Part shown: positions 27,040 to 38,132 of the stretch, in pieces
Position numbering within the stretch: position 1 is the stretch's first letter
Layout of the letters: each line of letters begins with the position of its first letter
From: Escarpia spicata
Taxonomy: Eukaryota > Annelida > Polychaeta > Sabellida > Siboglinidae
Direction of reading: 5' to 3'
Assembly (NCBI GenBank): GCA_963995525.1
Contig: OZ023211.1
Location: 52,728,228-52,792,227 of the forward strand
Length of the DNA: 64,000 nucleotides
Notes under the pieces: generated by a model
The model's database searches: none
What the model was told of the DNA's origin: nothing
What the model saw: only the letters and a program-made list of their open reading frames with translations
Translations under genes and position numbers: made by a program

Positions 27040-27820
27040 AGAGTGTCTGCAAGCATACCGATCTCGATTCCCTTCCCTATCCCCAACGCGCTACGCAATC
27101 GGTGTCGATTGTTCGAGATAGGTAACCATCACGAGTTTCTGCATCACGGCGTTTCACTCGCCAACGTATCGTACATTTATGCCTTTTCCAGCTGGATATG
27201 TGGTCCTAATCACAAGCTGAAATGGACAGACCATATTGAATCTGAAACAATTTGGAATTATGTACAAAAGCACATCACAGCGAAGATAGGATGCGCGGTT
27301 TTTAGTGTCTGTCATAAGATTTTGATTTGCCTGTTTATATTCGTAAGTCCTTCACCCGAGACAACTTTTCTAACAGTTTTTTTTGCACAAATTTAATGGA
27401 ATGTGTGTTAGAGATTTAGCACATAGATATCTAAAGGAAGAATTTGATAATTGTTTGTGAAAACAACGAAAACGATTGCACGCACGATTTGTGCCCCTAC
27501 CGTTATGTATTCCATGCTGAGACAGGTCTTAAAAAATCATTTCTTCTGATGCATTAAACACAACTGCAATTAAAACGAGGCGGCTAATCAGTCAAAAACA
27601 GTTGTATGTACAATGCTGTCATAATGTTTACTTTGATTCATACATAATTTGACCGTAAAATGGATAGGGATTGCGCTTACCGATCAACCCTGCCGGTTAC
27701 GTATTTACCTATCCGATCGACACTTAACCGATCGCATAAACACAACAAGCGATGACGTAGTACGCACAGCACGTTAGGGATAGGGAATGGAATCGAGATC
27801 GGTATGCTTGCAGACATTCT
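27040..27820. mobile_element. TIR element in U1 unit 11
   Basis: Same insertion, unit 1/2 type, with a few private substitutions near the right end (TTGCGCTTACC). Confidence 0.75.
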
Positions 27821-29250
27821 CTATTAGCGTTTGCATTCTGTGAAATCAGTCTTCAACAGTAAAACGGTACGCACACTCACACATTACTATAATGCACTCT
27901 GGCTGATATTTGTAAGTGCTAGTTTGTCGCATATAGAAGTTTTATTTTTGGAAGTAGCTATGTGTACGGACAACGATTCCACCTTGCTTCGGCAATAAAT
28001 AACATGTAGCATCTTTCGAGTTGCTTTTTCGGAACAAAATTGTTGGATTTCACGAAAGCACTACTGCTAATCGGTGACAAGACAAACATCAAAATGTACC
28101 GTTTCATTTCGAATCGAATACAGATTCCTCACTTTGCACACACGCTTGAATTACCTGACCGACATTTTGCATTGGTTTCAATATTGATATGTAGCCAGTA
28201 CACTCCACCGTGTATTTGGTAGAAATCGTGTTCCCCAGCGTTTATCGTCGTAATAATTTTTTTTTAATGGAATCCTGCATGCGTGAAAGATTGGTTTAGC
28301 ATATGCTTTGCGGGCCGTGTATTGTGGCATATAATGTAAACGTATGTTAATTTAAATGTTGACGGAGATCACGCGCAATCTTTCGGTTGTGACGTAGGCA
28401 AACAGTGATGTACTCAGTCCGCCAATAAGAATAAATACGTTAAGTTCATTGTTTATTGTTTCTGCTGATATATTACTACTACTGGTACGTTTAGTCACTT
28501 ACATGTATGTGTATGTTATTGTGTTGTACTTTCAATCGGTAAACCTTATTAATTCTTTTAGATGCATAGGCTCAACAAATGTATTTTATTTACAGAATGG
28601 ATGACCTCAGTGCTTCCTAGCAATTTCAAATGTTAACAGCACGTACATGATTTACTAATATTTAAAAAAATCGTTGAAAGTTGATCATTCCAATTCTAAC
28701 AAAGTAGCATCGAACGCGGCATCAAACTCATAGTCATACGGTCTGTTTGCATATTTTTCGTATGAGCACGTTCTATATCACCTCAGAATGTGAATCGCTT
28801 TTCTACCAAACATATAATTTATCAGTTTTCCGTGCTATACTAATAATGCGTGACTTCAAGCCACGCGTGGCACTACTACACTATACCACTCTACAGTAAT
28901 GTTGTCAGCCGCCCCTGGCTCGTGTTGAGCGTGCCGTTCAACATCCGAGTGCATAGCCAGTCCCGCCCCCTTTCGGAAAATGCCCTCACTATGCTGTCTA
29001 CTATAGAACCGAGCAAGAAGCTGAATATGAAACTTGTTTTGTTGTTTTGTAATTTAAGAACTTACTGCTATTCCCTTGTAAACAACTAGTGAGCGTCATA
29101 ATAATTACGCATTAATAATAGCTACACTTAAATTAACTATAACAAACGATATCAATAAAAAGAACTTTCAGATTCGCCCGTTAACGAGACACCATATTTT
29201 CACCACAACGAGGCCGTACTATCGATGAAGGTAGGCGACTTGTAAAAAGC

Positions 29251-29332
29251 ATACTTACCTGGCACAGGAGATACCTTGATCACCAAGGAGGTTCTCCCAG
29301 GGCGAGGCCTTTCCATTGCACCTCGGTTGGGC

Positions 29333-29367
<35 letters not shown>

Positions 29368-29414
29368 GGTGCGTAATTTTTGGTAGTGGGGGACTGCGTT
29401 CGCGCTATCCCCTT
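29251..29414 (+). ncRNA. U1: U1 spliceosomal snRNA, copy 12 (last of array)
   Basis: The 164-nt sequence is intact. Its upstream spacer has small deletions (U1 lies 776 rather than 797 bp from the unit start) and extra substitutions, and the unit is cut about 270 bp downstream. It is the array-edge copy, probably older or less homogenised. Promoter function is uncertain because the -45 region reads AACGAGG. Confidence 0.95.
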
Positions 29415-29609
29415 GCAAAATCCTAAAAGCTTACTTAATTTTCTTTTTTATATACTCGAATTTAATATCACAAAATTCGATCACTTTTCTTGTCGATTGT
29501 TATCGTGATTCGAAATGGAAATGGATGCCGAACATAATAGTGCAGTTTTACGTCCGCCTTAGTCGAATACACTTCGAGCTGTGTTGAGTCGGTGCCCTCT
29601 TGCTATTAG

Positions 29610-29680
29610 AGAGTGTCTGCAAGCATACCGATCTCGATTCCCTTCCCTATCCCCAACGCGCTATGCAATCGGTGTCGATT
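29610..29680. mobile_element. Truncated TIR element at array edge (unit 12)
   Basis: Only the left TIR and about 20 further bases remain. After GGTGTCGATT the sequence jumps to a different part of the unit, so the right end is lost. Confidence 0.8.
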
Positions 29681-30176
29681 CGTTGAAAGTTTCTCATTCC
29701 AATCCTAACAAAGTAGCATCGAACGCGGCATCAAACTCATAGTCATAATATCTGTTTGCATATTTTTCGTATGAGCACGTTCTATATCACCTCAGAATGT
29801 GAATCGCTTTTCTACCAAATATATAATTGATAAGTTTTCCGTGCTATACTAATAATGCATGACTTCTTGCCACGCGTGGCACTACTACACTACACCACTC
29901 TACAATAATGTTGTCAGCCGACCCTGGCTCGTGTTGAGCGTGCCGTTCAACATCCGAGTGCATAGCCAGAAATTGCCCTCACTATGCTGTCTACCATTGA
30001 GCCGAGCAAGAAGCTGAACATGAAACTTGTTTTGTTGTTTTGTAATTTAAGAACTTACTGCTATTCCCTTGTAGACAACTAGTGAGCGTCATAATAATTA
30101 CTCATTAATAATAGCTACACTTAAATTAACTATAACAAACGATATCAATAAAAAGAACTTTCAGATTCGCCCCGTG
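29681..30176 (+). repeat. Degenerate partial U1 unit without U1 gene
   Basis: From CGTTGAAAG the sequence matches unit positions ~220 to ~730 (the spacer upstream of U1). It carries several substitutions and a ~17-bp deletion after CATAGCCAG. It stops at CAGATTCGCC, about 70 bp before the U1 start, so the promoter core and the gene are missing. It is the right boundary of the array. Confidence 0.9.
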
Positions 30177-30890
30177 AAGAAGAAATTGTGGAGGTAGACC
30201 CTTCTCCAAGGTTCCACTCCACAAGTTCCAATAGAAGTTTGTGGTACACGGACTGTAGGTGGTGACTCCCGCTCTATTGGTCCTGGATGATGTTATAACA
30301 TTATGTTGTACAGGAATATCGGATGTATCCTACCGCGTCAAACTCAAAGCCCATATAGTATGGGTACCAAACCACCATGTTCGAGTATTGAAAATGACCA
30401 AACGGATAGAGCTGGAAATATGTAACTTTTTGTATAAGAAACAAACATTAGTGTTCACTGTTTAAGGTAGAACGGCTCAGCTGGCAGGCATTTTAAATAA
30501 ATGTTTGTTTGTTTCTAGTTCCTGCAATTCCAGAATACTTGAAAAGCGCTGTGTAGTTAAGACAACCTCTGTGTATAACGTGCTTGGGTGTCACTGTGCG
30601 TCGTGCTGCACGTTCCGTACGGACAACTCTATGTTCAGTGTTACGTAACGAGCGAGCTGGTGCGTGACACGTTCTGTTATTGTTCACTGTATTGTCGTTC
30701 CGCTGGGGCGCCACATCAATCTTGTCCACGATATCGGTTGTTGTCCAGTTGGGGTAGTTTCTCTGGGCGTCGCACTGGTTTTTCATTTTACTGAAACACT
30801 TCGTTAAGACTGGTATAAAAATTAGTATGAAATGTTTTTCCAATATCATATGAACTAAAAAGTGTCGAAAGTCATCTTTGCGTAATGTAT
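30177..30890. repeat. Repeat D1 (unclassified), copy A
   Basis: A 0.7-kb sequence also present at 53,787-54,504 with high identity. It starts AAGAAGAAATTGTGGAGG next to the array edge. A + strand frame at 30,259-30,465 (SDVSYRVKLKAH) faintly recalls the C-terminal end of a Ty3-type integrase, and a - strand frame spans 30,493-30,849. Neither is convincing. I assign no function. Confidence 0.5.
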
Positions 30891-31655
30891 TTACGGTGGA
30901 TGTACCCGCAACAGAATTTTAATGTTATCGTTATCCATGTAAGCTACGTTACTGTTTCTACACCAGTATTTTTCTAAATGTTCTCTGTCGAATCGGAGGC
31001 AATCGCGATTCTAAACATCTAATAAAGAGACGTCTTATACACAAGGTTGTCACCTTCTTTTTGTCATACTTTACTTCATTCCTCTTTGTCCATATGCAAT
31101 ACTTAAGTAAGTTCACCAAGAACAGCAACATTTCATTAAATTGTGGGACATTCATTTGTTTGAAAAGATTGAATACTACAAGGTTTTCGTCTATGTGAAA
31201 AGTAATACCTGTCAAACTTTCAAAAACAGTTTCGACGAAAGTCAAATTTTCTTGCACTAAGGTACATCTAAAAAATATGAGTGAATGAATCCTCTCTTCG
31301 CATACATATATTACACTTGGGTGTTTTACTAAGTTTGAAGGTGTACAATTTTAATTGCGTCATCAATGCTTGGTGTGCAATTCTCCATGCTAAATCTCTA
31401 TATTTTGAATTTACGAATTGACAGTGGACATTCTTCCAGACCAGTTCAAATTCAATTGACGGGAAAATAAATCCGACATATAGTGGGTGCACTTTCATTA
31501 ATGTATTATATATAATCTTTGTAGTTACTATTTCCGTTCCACTGTAATTGGGAAAAACTTCAACGAACCTATGGAAACACTTTAAGGCATCTCTGTAGAA
31601 CGCGAGAGCTGACTTTGAATGTGGTTTAGTCATATCTGCTAGAGAGTAATTATAT
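30891..31655 (-). pseudogene. LINE ORF2 3' end, 5'-truncated (copy 1A)
   Basis: This is the C-terminal tail of a non-LTR retrotransposon polyprotein, read from 31,633 downward. The first part ends in CNICMRREDSFTHIF, a C-x2-C...H zinc-finger half typical of LINE C-termini. The last cysteine lies in the next frame (FFRC), so a one-base change in a T-run splits the domain at about 31,270. The second part (31,257-30,958) contains YCIWTKRNEVKYDKKK, as in LINE tails, and another shift follows. Translation of the last bases gives LRLHPP and a stop at the very end of the element. No catalytic domain is present, so this is a dead truncated copy. Confidence 0.75.
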
Positions 31656-32960
31656 GAACAAAATTGTTGGATTTCACGAAAGCACTACTGCTAATCGGTG
31701 ACAAGACAAACATCAAAATGTACCGTTTCATTTCGAATCGCCCACAAACGCGCACTCCTTTAGACATACATAATGGGCCGGTACTCTTCAAAATGAGCCG
31801 AAAGCACAATGTCCGAAAATGTTAACTAGACATACGAATACAACAGGTACTATGTACCAGAAGGGGTACATGTTTCAGTAGTGATCCTGTAGATGTCCAT
31901 AATATAACAGTACTGAGTAGTCACTCAGTTCTGCAATTGTTGTAAATAATGTCTCTAAACACCTATAAAGTGTAGTGGTCCACCTGACGCATTCACATCA
32001 TATGTAACCAAACAAGGATCTGAACAACATAAATAAATGTCACTGTATAGCTAACATATATAATTAAAAGTAAATGTCTGAATTCAAAATCAAAATCGTA
32101 AGAGTAGTCACTGCGTAAAACTGCCTCTACAATATAGGCAGACGAGAAAAAACATCACTGTGTGAAGCTAATAAAGACACTGTGTATGCATGTAAGTGTT
32201 CACCATGTGAGTAGGCGGACGTCTCATTGTAATTATCGGTCGAGCGACACTGTCCGAAGTTGCGTAACGATTTATGTTTAGTCGGGCCGAGCAGGCGACT
32301 TTGGTCGCTGACACTTCTCGATCGAGACACTCCTGTCGCTGCGTGGCACGACTGTGATAACTGGTCAATCGTGGTATTGGGTGTGCACGTGTTTATCTGG
32401 CCCGAACGAGCAACATTGGTCATTATTGTTTTCCGAAACTTCCCGGACGCTACGAATTGCGTGTCACTGGGCGGTCGTGATGGATAACGGCCCATCTGCG
32501 TGGGTGCTTGTCGTGTTAGGCCAGGCCGGTCGGACGACACAGCTAGTCGTGGCGTAGCGAAACTGCCGAAGAAAACTGACTGGTGGCGGTTTGAGGTGAG
32601 TCTCCTCTAGGACGCGGGTCGTTGACACACAACGAGCACTCCCAAGTGCTACGAGTCGAGGATGGGTTTGACTTTCGTGTTGCATGTTGAATAATGGGCC
32701 GACACTGCTCGCTGTTGCCCAGTCTTCTCTGAGGAGCGACTGGTTGGTCGCGCGGTGAATTGGTTGTTCTTGTGGTTCCAACTGAAACACTCGTATGACA
32801 TACATTTAAATGGTTCTACGTCGGGTGTAAGCACAATAGGATCTTGATTGAATTGTCTTCAACGCGATTAATACTTAATGTTGTTACTTTTTAAAGTAAT
32901 GTTTACATCAATTTCTCATATTCCAAATACAGTACTCTCGTAGGTTAGACAATAAGCAAC
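31656..32960. repeat. Dispersed repeat R3, copy A
   Basis: A 1.3-kb repeat with three copies in the window (here, 40,385-45,083 interrupted, and 55,270-56,574). The first 85 bp equal a piece of the U1 unit spacer. The middle (about 32,220-32,820) is GC-richer than its surroundings and has open frames on both strands; none resembles a known protein. The right end (GCAAC) abuts a LINE 3' end. No TIRs or LTRs were recognised. Confidence 0.7.
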
Positions 32961-35582
32961 TTACGGTGGATGAAGCCAGAGGCAATCTGTTTTAATTCGT
33001 GATTCTGAGCATCTAATAAAGAGACATCTTATACACAAAGTTGTCTTCTTCTATCTTTTTGTCATATCTTCATTTTTCTTTGTCTATAAGCAGTACGTTT
33101 GTAAGTTCACCAAGAACAGCAGCATTTCATTAATTTGTGGAACATTCATATTTTGTAAAGATTGAATACTACAAGTTTCTGGTCTATGTGGAAATGAAAG
33201 CCTGTTAACCCGTCAAAAACAGCTTCAACGAAAGTCCAGTTTTCTTGTACTAAGGTACATCAAAAAATAATTGTGTTAGGGACTCCTCTTTTCGCATACA
33301 TATATTACACTAAGGTGTCTTACTAAGCTTGTAAGTGTGCAATTGCGTCATCATTACTTGGGGTGCAATTCTCCATGCTAAATATATTTTTTTGAATTTA
33401 CGAACTGAAAACGGATGTTTCTCAAGGCCAGTTCAAATTTGACTGACGGGAAAATTGATCTGACATATGGGTCGTGGGTGCACTTTCATAATTTATTATA
33501 TATAATCTTTGTAGTCACCATTTCCATTCCACTATAATTGGGAAATTCTTCAACGAAACTGCGAAAAAACTTGAGAAGGCATCTCTGTAAAACTTGGGTG
33601 CTGACTCTGAATGTGGTTTCGTTCTATCAGCTAGAGAGGAATTATATGTCCTTAGTTGCAACCATATCCAGTACCGTGCAAGAAAAATCCATTTTGCCTA
33701 ACTTCCTTTTATTAATGTCAACACATGTTTAATTAATAATGCATTCAATTTAGTTCGTCAGTTTACCACATTCATCCCTCCTTCATAGAAACTGTTATGC
33801 ATTGTCTTTCTATTAACCATTTCTACTTTGTTTTTCCATATGAATGAAAAAAGTAGTTTGTTTAACCTTGTTTCCACGTATGCAGGCATAAGTAATACAC
33901 TTCCTGTACACCAAATGGAATTACAGATAACCGTATGTAAAATAACGCTTCTGCCTTTAAATGTCGAGTCTCTGTTACTAAATAAATTTACAGTATTTTC
34001 AATTTTTTAAGCATTTTTCCCCAGTTTTTACTTTCAGCATGGTCCGACCCTAAGTAAATCCCACTTCTTAAGTTCACTCGACCATTTTAACCCAAAAGGC
34101 TGGTCTTTTCTATCTCTACATTTACCCAACCACGTTCCAAATGTTTGTTTGTTTGTTTGTTTGTTTATTTAACTTCGCTGCTGATACCAACTCATATCAT
34201 TATATTAGCATTAGTATTTTCCTGACAGAACTGTCATTCGTTACAAATAAAGTTGTATCATTGGCATACTGTGATATTTGCCTCATGTGTCCCAGGAAGT
34301 GGGAATCCTTTGATCATGGGATCATTACGTATGCGATGAGCAAAGGGTTCTATACACAGCACATACAACAAAGGTGACAGGCTGCATCCCTGTCGGACAC
34401 TACACTGAACTGGTAACGACTCTGTAATGAATCCATTTATTAATATTTGACTTGACACGTCAGCATATAATAGTTTTACCAAGGAAATGAATTGCGTTCC
34501 AAACCCAAAAGCTTCTAGTACAGTAAATAAATATGTATGTGATACTCTATCAAACGCTTTAGATTGATCTAATGATATAGTGACACCTGCCATATTATTC
34601 CCATTTATACATTCTGTAATATTTCGAATCTGATGTGTGTTATCTTGGATGGTACGCCCTGGAATTGAACACGTTTGGTCTGGATGTACTATTACAATCA
34701 TTACTGTCTTTAGTCTTGAAGTAAGAGCTTTAGACACAATTTTGTAATCACAGTTTAATAATGAAATAGAACGTCAATTTGTCGAAAGTTCTGCGTTTTC
34801 TTTGTTGTTTACATATTAGTGTTATTAGACACTGTCTTTGGGAAGGTGAACGTTTTCTTTCTAACCAACAACGATTTATCAGATTTACAAACGATTTACC
34901 AATGTAAGGAAAAGCGAAAGTGTAAAATTCTTTTGGTAATCCATCCGGTCCTGGGGATTTATTATTTTCCATTAGTTTTATTGCTTTCTTACACATTCTT
35001 TCAACGTTATTTGCCCGGTTTTTAACTCTCTTGACTCATTTTTGGAATGTCTAAGAAAATAATCATTTAGGGAAGCGTCAGTATCTTTTCGTCTATACAA
35101 TTAGTAACAAGTATTTCTCCTTTATCATTTTTTAAGAGAGAATATATTTGTCTGTGGCCGACCTTTTTCTTTACAGAAGAAGAAATTTGTAAGTTTTTAA
35201 TCATTTTCTAAGTTAACTTTGGATCTTATTTTTGAACCTTCTAACAATGTATTATTACTATAATCTACTAAGCTTTGTGCTTCTTTAATTTGGTTTTGTA
35301 AATCTTGTGATATTCCGTGTTTGTTTCCTAGTCGGTTTAGTCTTTTTAAATTCTGGTTTGCTTCTTGTAATTCAGAATGTTTAACTCGTGACAAGCGGAT
35401 AGAGTGGAACATTATTAACCGCCGGAATTGTATTTTACATTCTTCCCACCAGTCAGTATTTTGTTCAGTACTTTATTCTAGTGTTTCCCATAAATATTTG
35501 AAATCAGTTTGGAAGTATGGATCTTCTAAAGTTTTTGTATTGCATTTCCAATACCCTAGTCCATTCTCTTGCAGAACATCAC
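32961..35582 (-). pseudogene. LINE ORF2: reverse transcriptase and C-terminus (copy 2A)
   Basis: Read on the - strand, the domains run as follows. The end of an endonuclease-RT linker comes first, then an RT fingers region (35,412-35,197). Next is KSPGPDGLPKEFY (34,996-34,748), followed by the palm (34,737-34,258) with LDQSKAFDRV (motif A) and SVRQGCSLSPLLYVL (motif B). Motif C lies in another frame and reads YAND rather than YADD. Beyond a (CAAA)n tract at 34,142-34,167 comes the degenerate thumb/tail region (FIWKNK...GGMNVVN) and the C-terminal zinc-finger region. The motif style fits the L1/Tx1 group. Frameshifts, stops and the altered catalytic residue show a dead element. Most of the endonuclease is deleted at the 35,582 junction. 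Confidence 0.85.
34142..34167. repeat. (TTTG)n microsatellite
   Basis: Six TTTG repeats (CAAA on the LINE strand) within the decayed ORF2. The duplicate at about 57,756 has three fewer, which accounts for the 12-bp offset change between the two copies. Confidence 0.85.
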
Positions 35583-35815
35583 CATCTCTTCACTCCCCGT
35601 AACTGGTGGGCTCTGTGTGTCCCCCCTCTCCAGTTCGTGTTCCGATGGTACTGTGACCATCCTATTTCTGTTCCTCCTTACTTCAGCAAGTCTGTCTTAA
35701 TGTAAATTCCGGATGCCTTCCGCGGCAACCACCCACGCTTTTCTCTCCTCCTTTGACAATCCATGTAATACTGAACGCATTTGTTCAGTCATTATATTTA
35801 CTCTGCTCAGAATTG
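35583..35815 (-). pseudogene. LINE ORF1 C-terminal fragment (copy 2A)
   Basis: The - strand reads TEQMRSVLHGLSKEERKAW and then RNRNRMVTVPSEHELERG, matching the better-kept fragment at 46,204-46,740. One stop interrupts the frame (IRNLH-stop). It is joined directly to the ORF2 linker, so the intergenic part and about 1 kb of endonuclease are missing. Confidence 0.7.
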
Positions 35816-36635
35816 ACCGCCGGTGCCGCCGTCACGCTACCGTGCGTGCCGTCTCTGTTATTGCGTAACAGGGCGATGCCGGCCGCACTTTTGGTTGTCG
35901 TCTCAGCGTCAATGTCGTCTCGCGAAGGGGTCTCCGCGACTGTCTCCTCGTTTACACACACACATCTTCTGTCGGTTCTCACTCTTCCTTCCACGGGTAG
36001 CGTTGCCGTATATAATAAACGGGACACACTGTATCACATTCCATGCATGCCAGAAATCAATTGTTGGATAAATACAAAAAACCGCACCTTGTAAGTTGTG
36101 TCGCTGTCCACAAAGGCCACAACGGCGGTGCTTACCGGGCCCGTCACCGCCGGTGCCGCCGGTGCTGCCGATGCCGCCCTCACGCTTCCGTGCACGCTGT
36201 CGCTGTTATTGCATAACACGGCGTTGCCGATCGCACTTGTTGTAGCCGCCGCAGCGTCTGGGCCGTCTCGCGAAGAGGTCTCCGCGACTGCCTCCTCGTC
36301 CAAGCAGATATCTTCTGTCGGTTCTCTTCCTTCCACGGGTAGCGTTGGCGTACGTTGCCTTTGCCTCACTACACCCCTCCGTCGTGTGGCTATACACACC
36401 ACGGTGACGACAGAAGGGTGTAGTGCACTCTCTCCGGTAATGTCCTGTTTTTCGACATTTCAAGCAAAGTAGCCGTCGGCCTGTTATGGTGACCAAACAT
36501 TAATATTTTTCATAAGTTGTCGGATTGGTGACAACAATGATATGTGGGATGTCACGCTTGTCACCAATCATCAGTACTGATCTTACTCCCGTTGCAACAC
36601 TTTCACAGCCTGGACTACATGATTTTCTTCTACAG
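35816..36635 (-). pseudogene. LINE ORF1 (gag-like, CCHC) fragments, family i, copy A
   Basis: On the - strand, 36,496-36,206 encodes CLKCRKTGHYRREC (a C-x2-C-x4-H-x4-C knuckle) followed by CRHRGVYSHTTEGC and the family tail ATYANATRGRK. A second, partly redundant piece (36,027-35,816) encodes TTKSAAGIALLRNN...VTAAPAVNSEQ. The two are joined by a short foreign stretch (about 36,005-36,095). Nucleic-acid binding for a LINE RNP is the known role of such proteins. The reading frame is broken in several places. Confidence 0.7.
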
Positions 36636-37423
36636 CTCTATTCTCTGTCTCCTCCACGACCCTCACTGCCGCCCCTTCTCCACTCTTTCCTCCTGTACCT
36701 CCTCATACGACTCCTCCATGTCTTTCCCCGTCACCGGTACACTGTCCTCTCCTAGCTGACTAGCTACTCCCGCATACGTACCTGCGGTGGCGGTGGAACA
36801 TTCCTCGGTAGTATGGTCATACTTCTTATGATGTCTGTAGTATGGGGTGACACAATCCCGTCCGAAATGCCCTTCATGTCTTCACTTCAAGCACAGGGGC
36901 ATTCGCCCTGTCGTTGTGATCAACATCTCATGTTTATCTGTGTTGTCGGGATTGGTAACTACCATTATATGTGGGAGATCATTTTTATCGCTACACCCTC
37001 AAATCCCTTCGCCACTGATGTTTCGTAACGGATTTACTGTACTTTGCCATGTAAACTCACGTACGAAGCAATTACTTCGTTCGGCACTTATGGCGGTGCC
37101 CTATGTATCCTCACTGGAAACTGGTTTATGACGGCTGACTTGACCCGGAAAAGGAGATTCCCTTTAACTCTGACTTTTCCCTTCAGGAGTAGAAGGTCTT
37201 AACTTTTGAACTCCTTTAACACCAGAAACCACTCATTGTTCCTTGTCAGTGGTCCAAAACAAGGCACGTGTTCATTTACCTTCCCTTTGACTTCTTCAAA
37301 TCCTAGAAGAAAATCTTCTCTGTAATGCGGTCTTTCGTCATACGGCTCAGTTAGGATCAATGAACACTTCTGTACTTCCTGCCAATCATCTTCCAGTGTG
37401 ATATTTCGCCCAGGAGGCATTTT
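36636..37423 (-). pseudogene. LINE ORF1 5' part, family ii, copy A
   Basis: It starts at ATG 37,418-37,420 (MPPGRNITLEDDWQEVQ) and runs 73 codons to a stop at 37,199. The remainder is recognisable in shifted frames: a knuckle CLKCRHEGHFGRDC whose duplicate is open at 60,321-60,623. The ATG lies 3 bp after the junction with an inverted U1 promoter block, so the sequence before it is not a normal LINE 5' UTR. Confidence 0.65.
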
Positions 37424-38132
37424 CCTTCATCGATAGTACGGCCTCGTTGTGGTGAAAATATGGTGTCTCGCCAGCGGGCGAATCCGAATGTTCGTTTTAT
37501 TGATATCGTTTGTTATAGTTAATTGAAGTGTAGCTATTATTAATGCATATTTATCACTAGTTGTCTACAAGGGAATAGTAATGAGTTCTGAAATTATAAA
37601 GCAACAAAACAAGTTTCATGTTCAGCTTCTTGCTCTGCTGAATAATAGAGAGCATAGTGAGGGCACTTTCCGAAAGGGGGCGGGACTGGCTATGCACTCG
37701 GATGTTGAACGGCATGCTCACCACGAGCCAAGGGCGGCTGACAACATTACTGTAGAGTGGTGTAATGTAGTAGTGCCACGCGTGGCTTGAAGTGATGCTT
37801 TATTGGTATAGAACGCAAATGTGATCAATGATGTGTTTTGTAGAAAAGCGATTCACATTCTGAGGTGATATACAACGTGCTCATACGAAAAAAATGTAAA
37901 CAGACCGTATGACTGTTCGTTTGATGCCGCGTTCGATGTTACATTTTCAGAATTGGAATGATCAACTTCCAACGATTTTTAAAAATAGTAGTAAAAACAT
38001 ATACGTGTTGTTAAAATCTGAAATTGCTAGGAAGCACTCGGTTAATCCTTTCTGTAAATGGAAATAAAATACATTTGTTGCGCATCTAAAAGAATCAATA
38101 CGGTTTACCAATTGAAAGTACAACATAATAGT
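37424..38132 (-). repeat. Inverted orphan copy of U1 upstream region (no U1 gene)
   Basis: The reverse complement matches U1 unit positions ~65-778 (array copy 1 numbering), including the candidate PSE, with numerous substitutions (roughly 85-90% identical by eye). Homology ends at -20 from the U1 start, where LINE ORF1 follows in the same transcriptional direction. It is an array segment that escaped homogenisation. A + strand open frame here (37,581-37,790) is a shadow. Confidence 0.85.

Larger units (their letters stand above)
1..29680 (+). repeat. Tandem array of 2.59-kb U1 snRNA gene units
   Basis: Eleven full units and most of a twelfth follow head to tail. Taking the ACTACTACTGG motif as unit start, units begin at 1, 2592, 5183, 7773, 10356, 12947, 15530, 18120, 20705, 23294, 25884 and 28475, so periods are 2583-2591 bp. 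U1 starts at offset +797 in every unit except the twelfth (+776, because of small upstream deletions). Units differ by rare substitutions and small indels, as expected of a homogenised multigene array. Position 1 is already inside a unit, so the array continues left of the window. No second known small RNA (U2, U4, U5, U6, 5S) was recognised in the unit. Confidence 0.97.

Noticed and set aside
1..29680. CRISPR array or ordinary satellite DNA
   Set aside because: The repeat unit is 2.6 kb and contains an RNA gene; the sequence is eukaryotic.
30259..30465. Integrase C-terminal remnant in repeat D1
   Set aside because: Only a short loose resemblance; no upstream integrase core nearby.
37424..37470. 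Proof of a U1-specific LINE
   Set aside because: Only a 5' junction is seen; there is no matching 3' junction with U1 sequence and no target duplication, so specificity is not shown.
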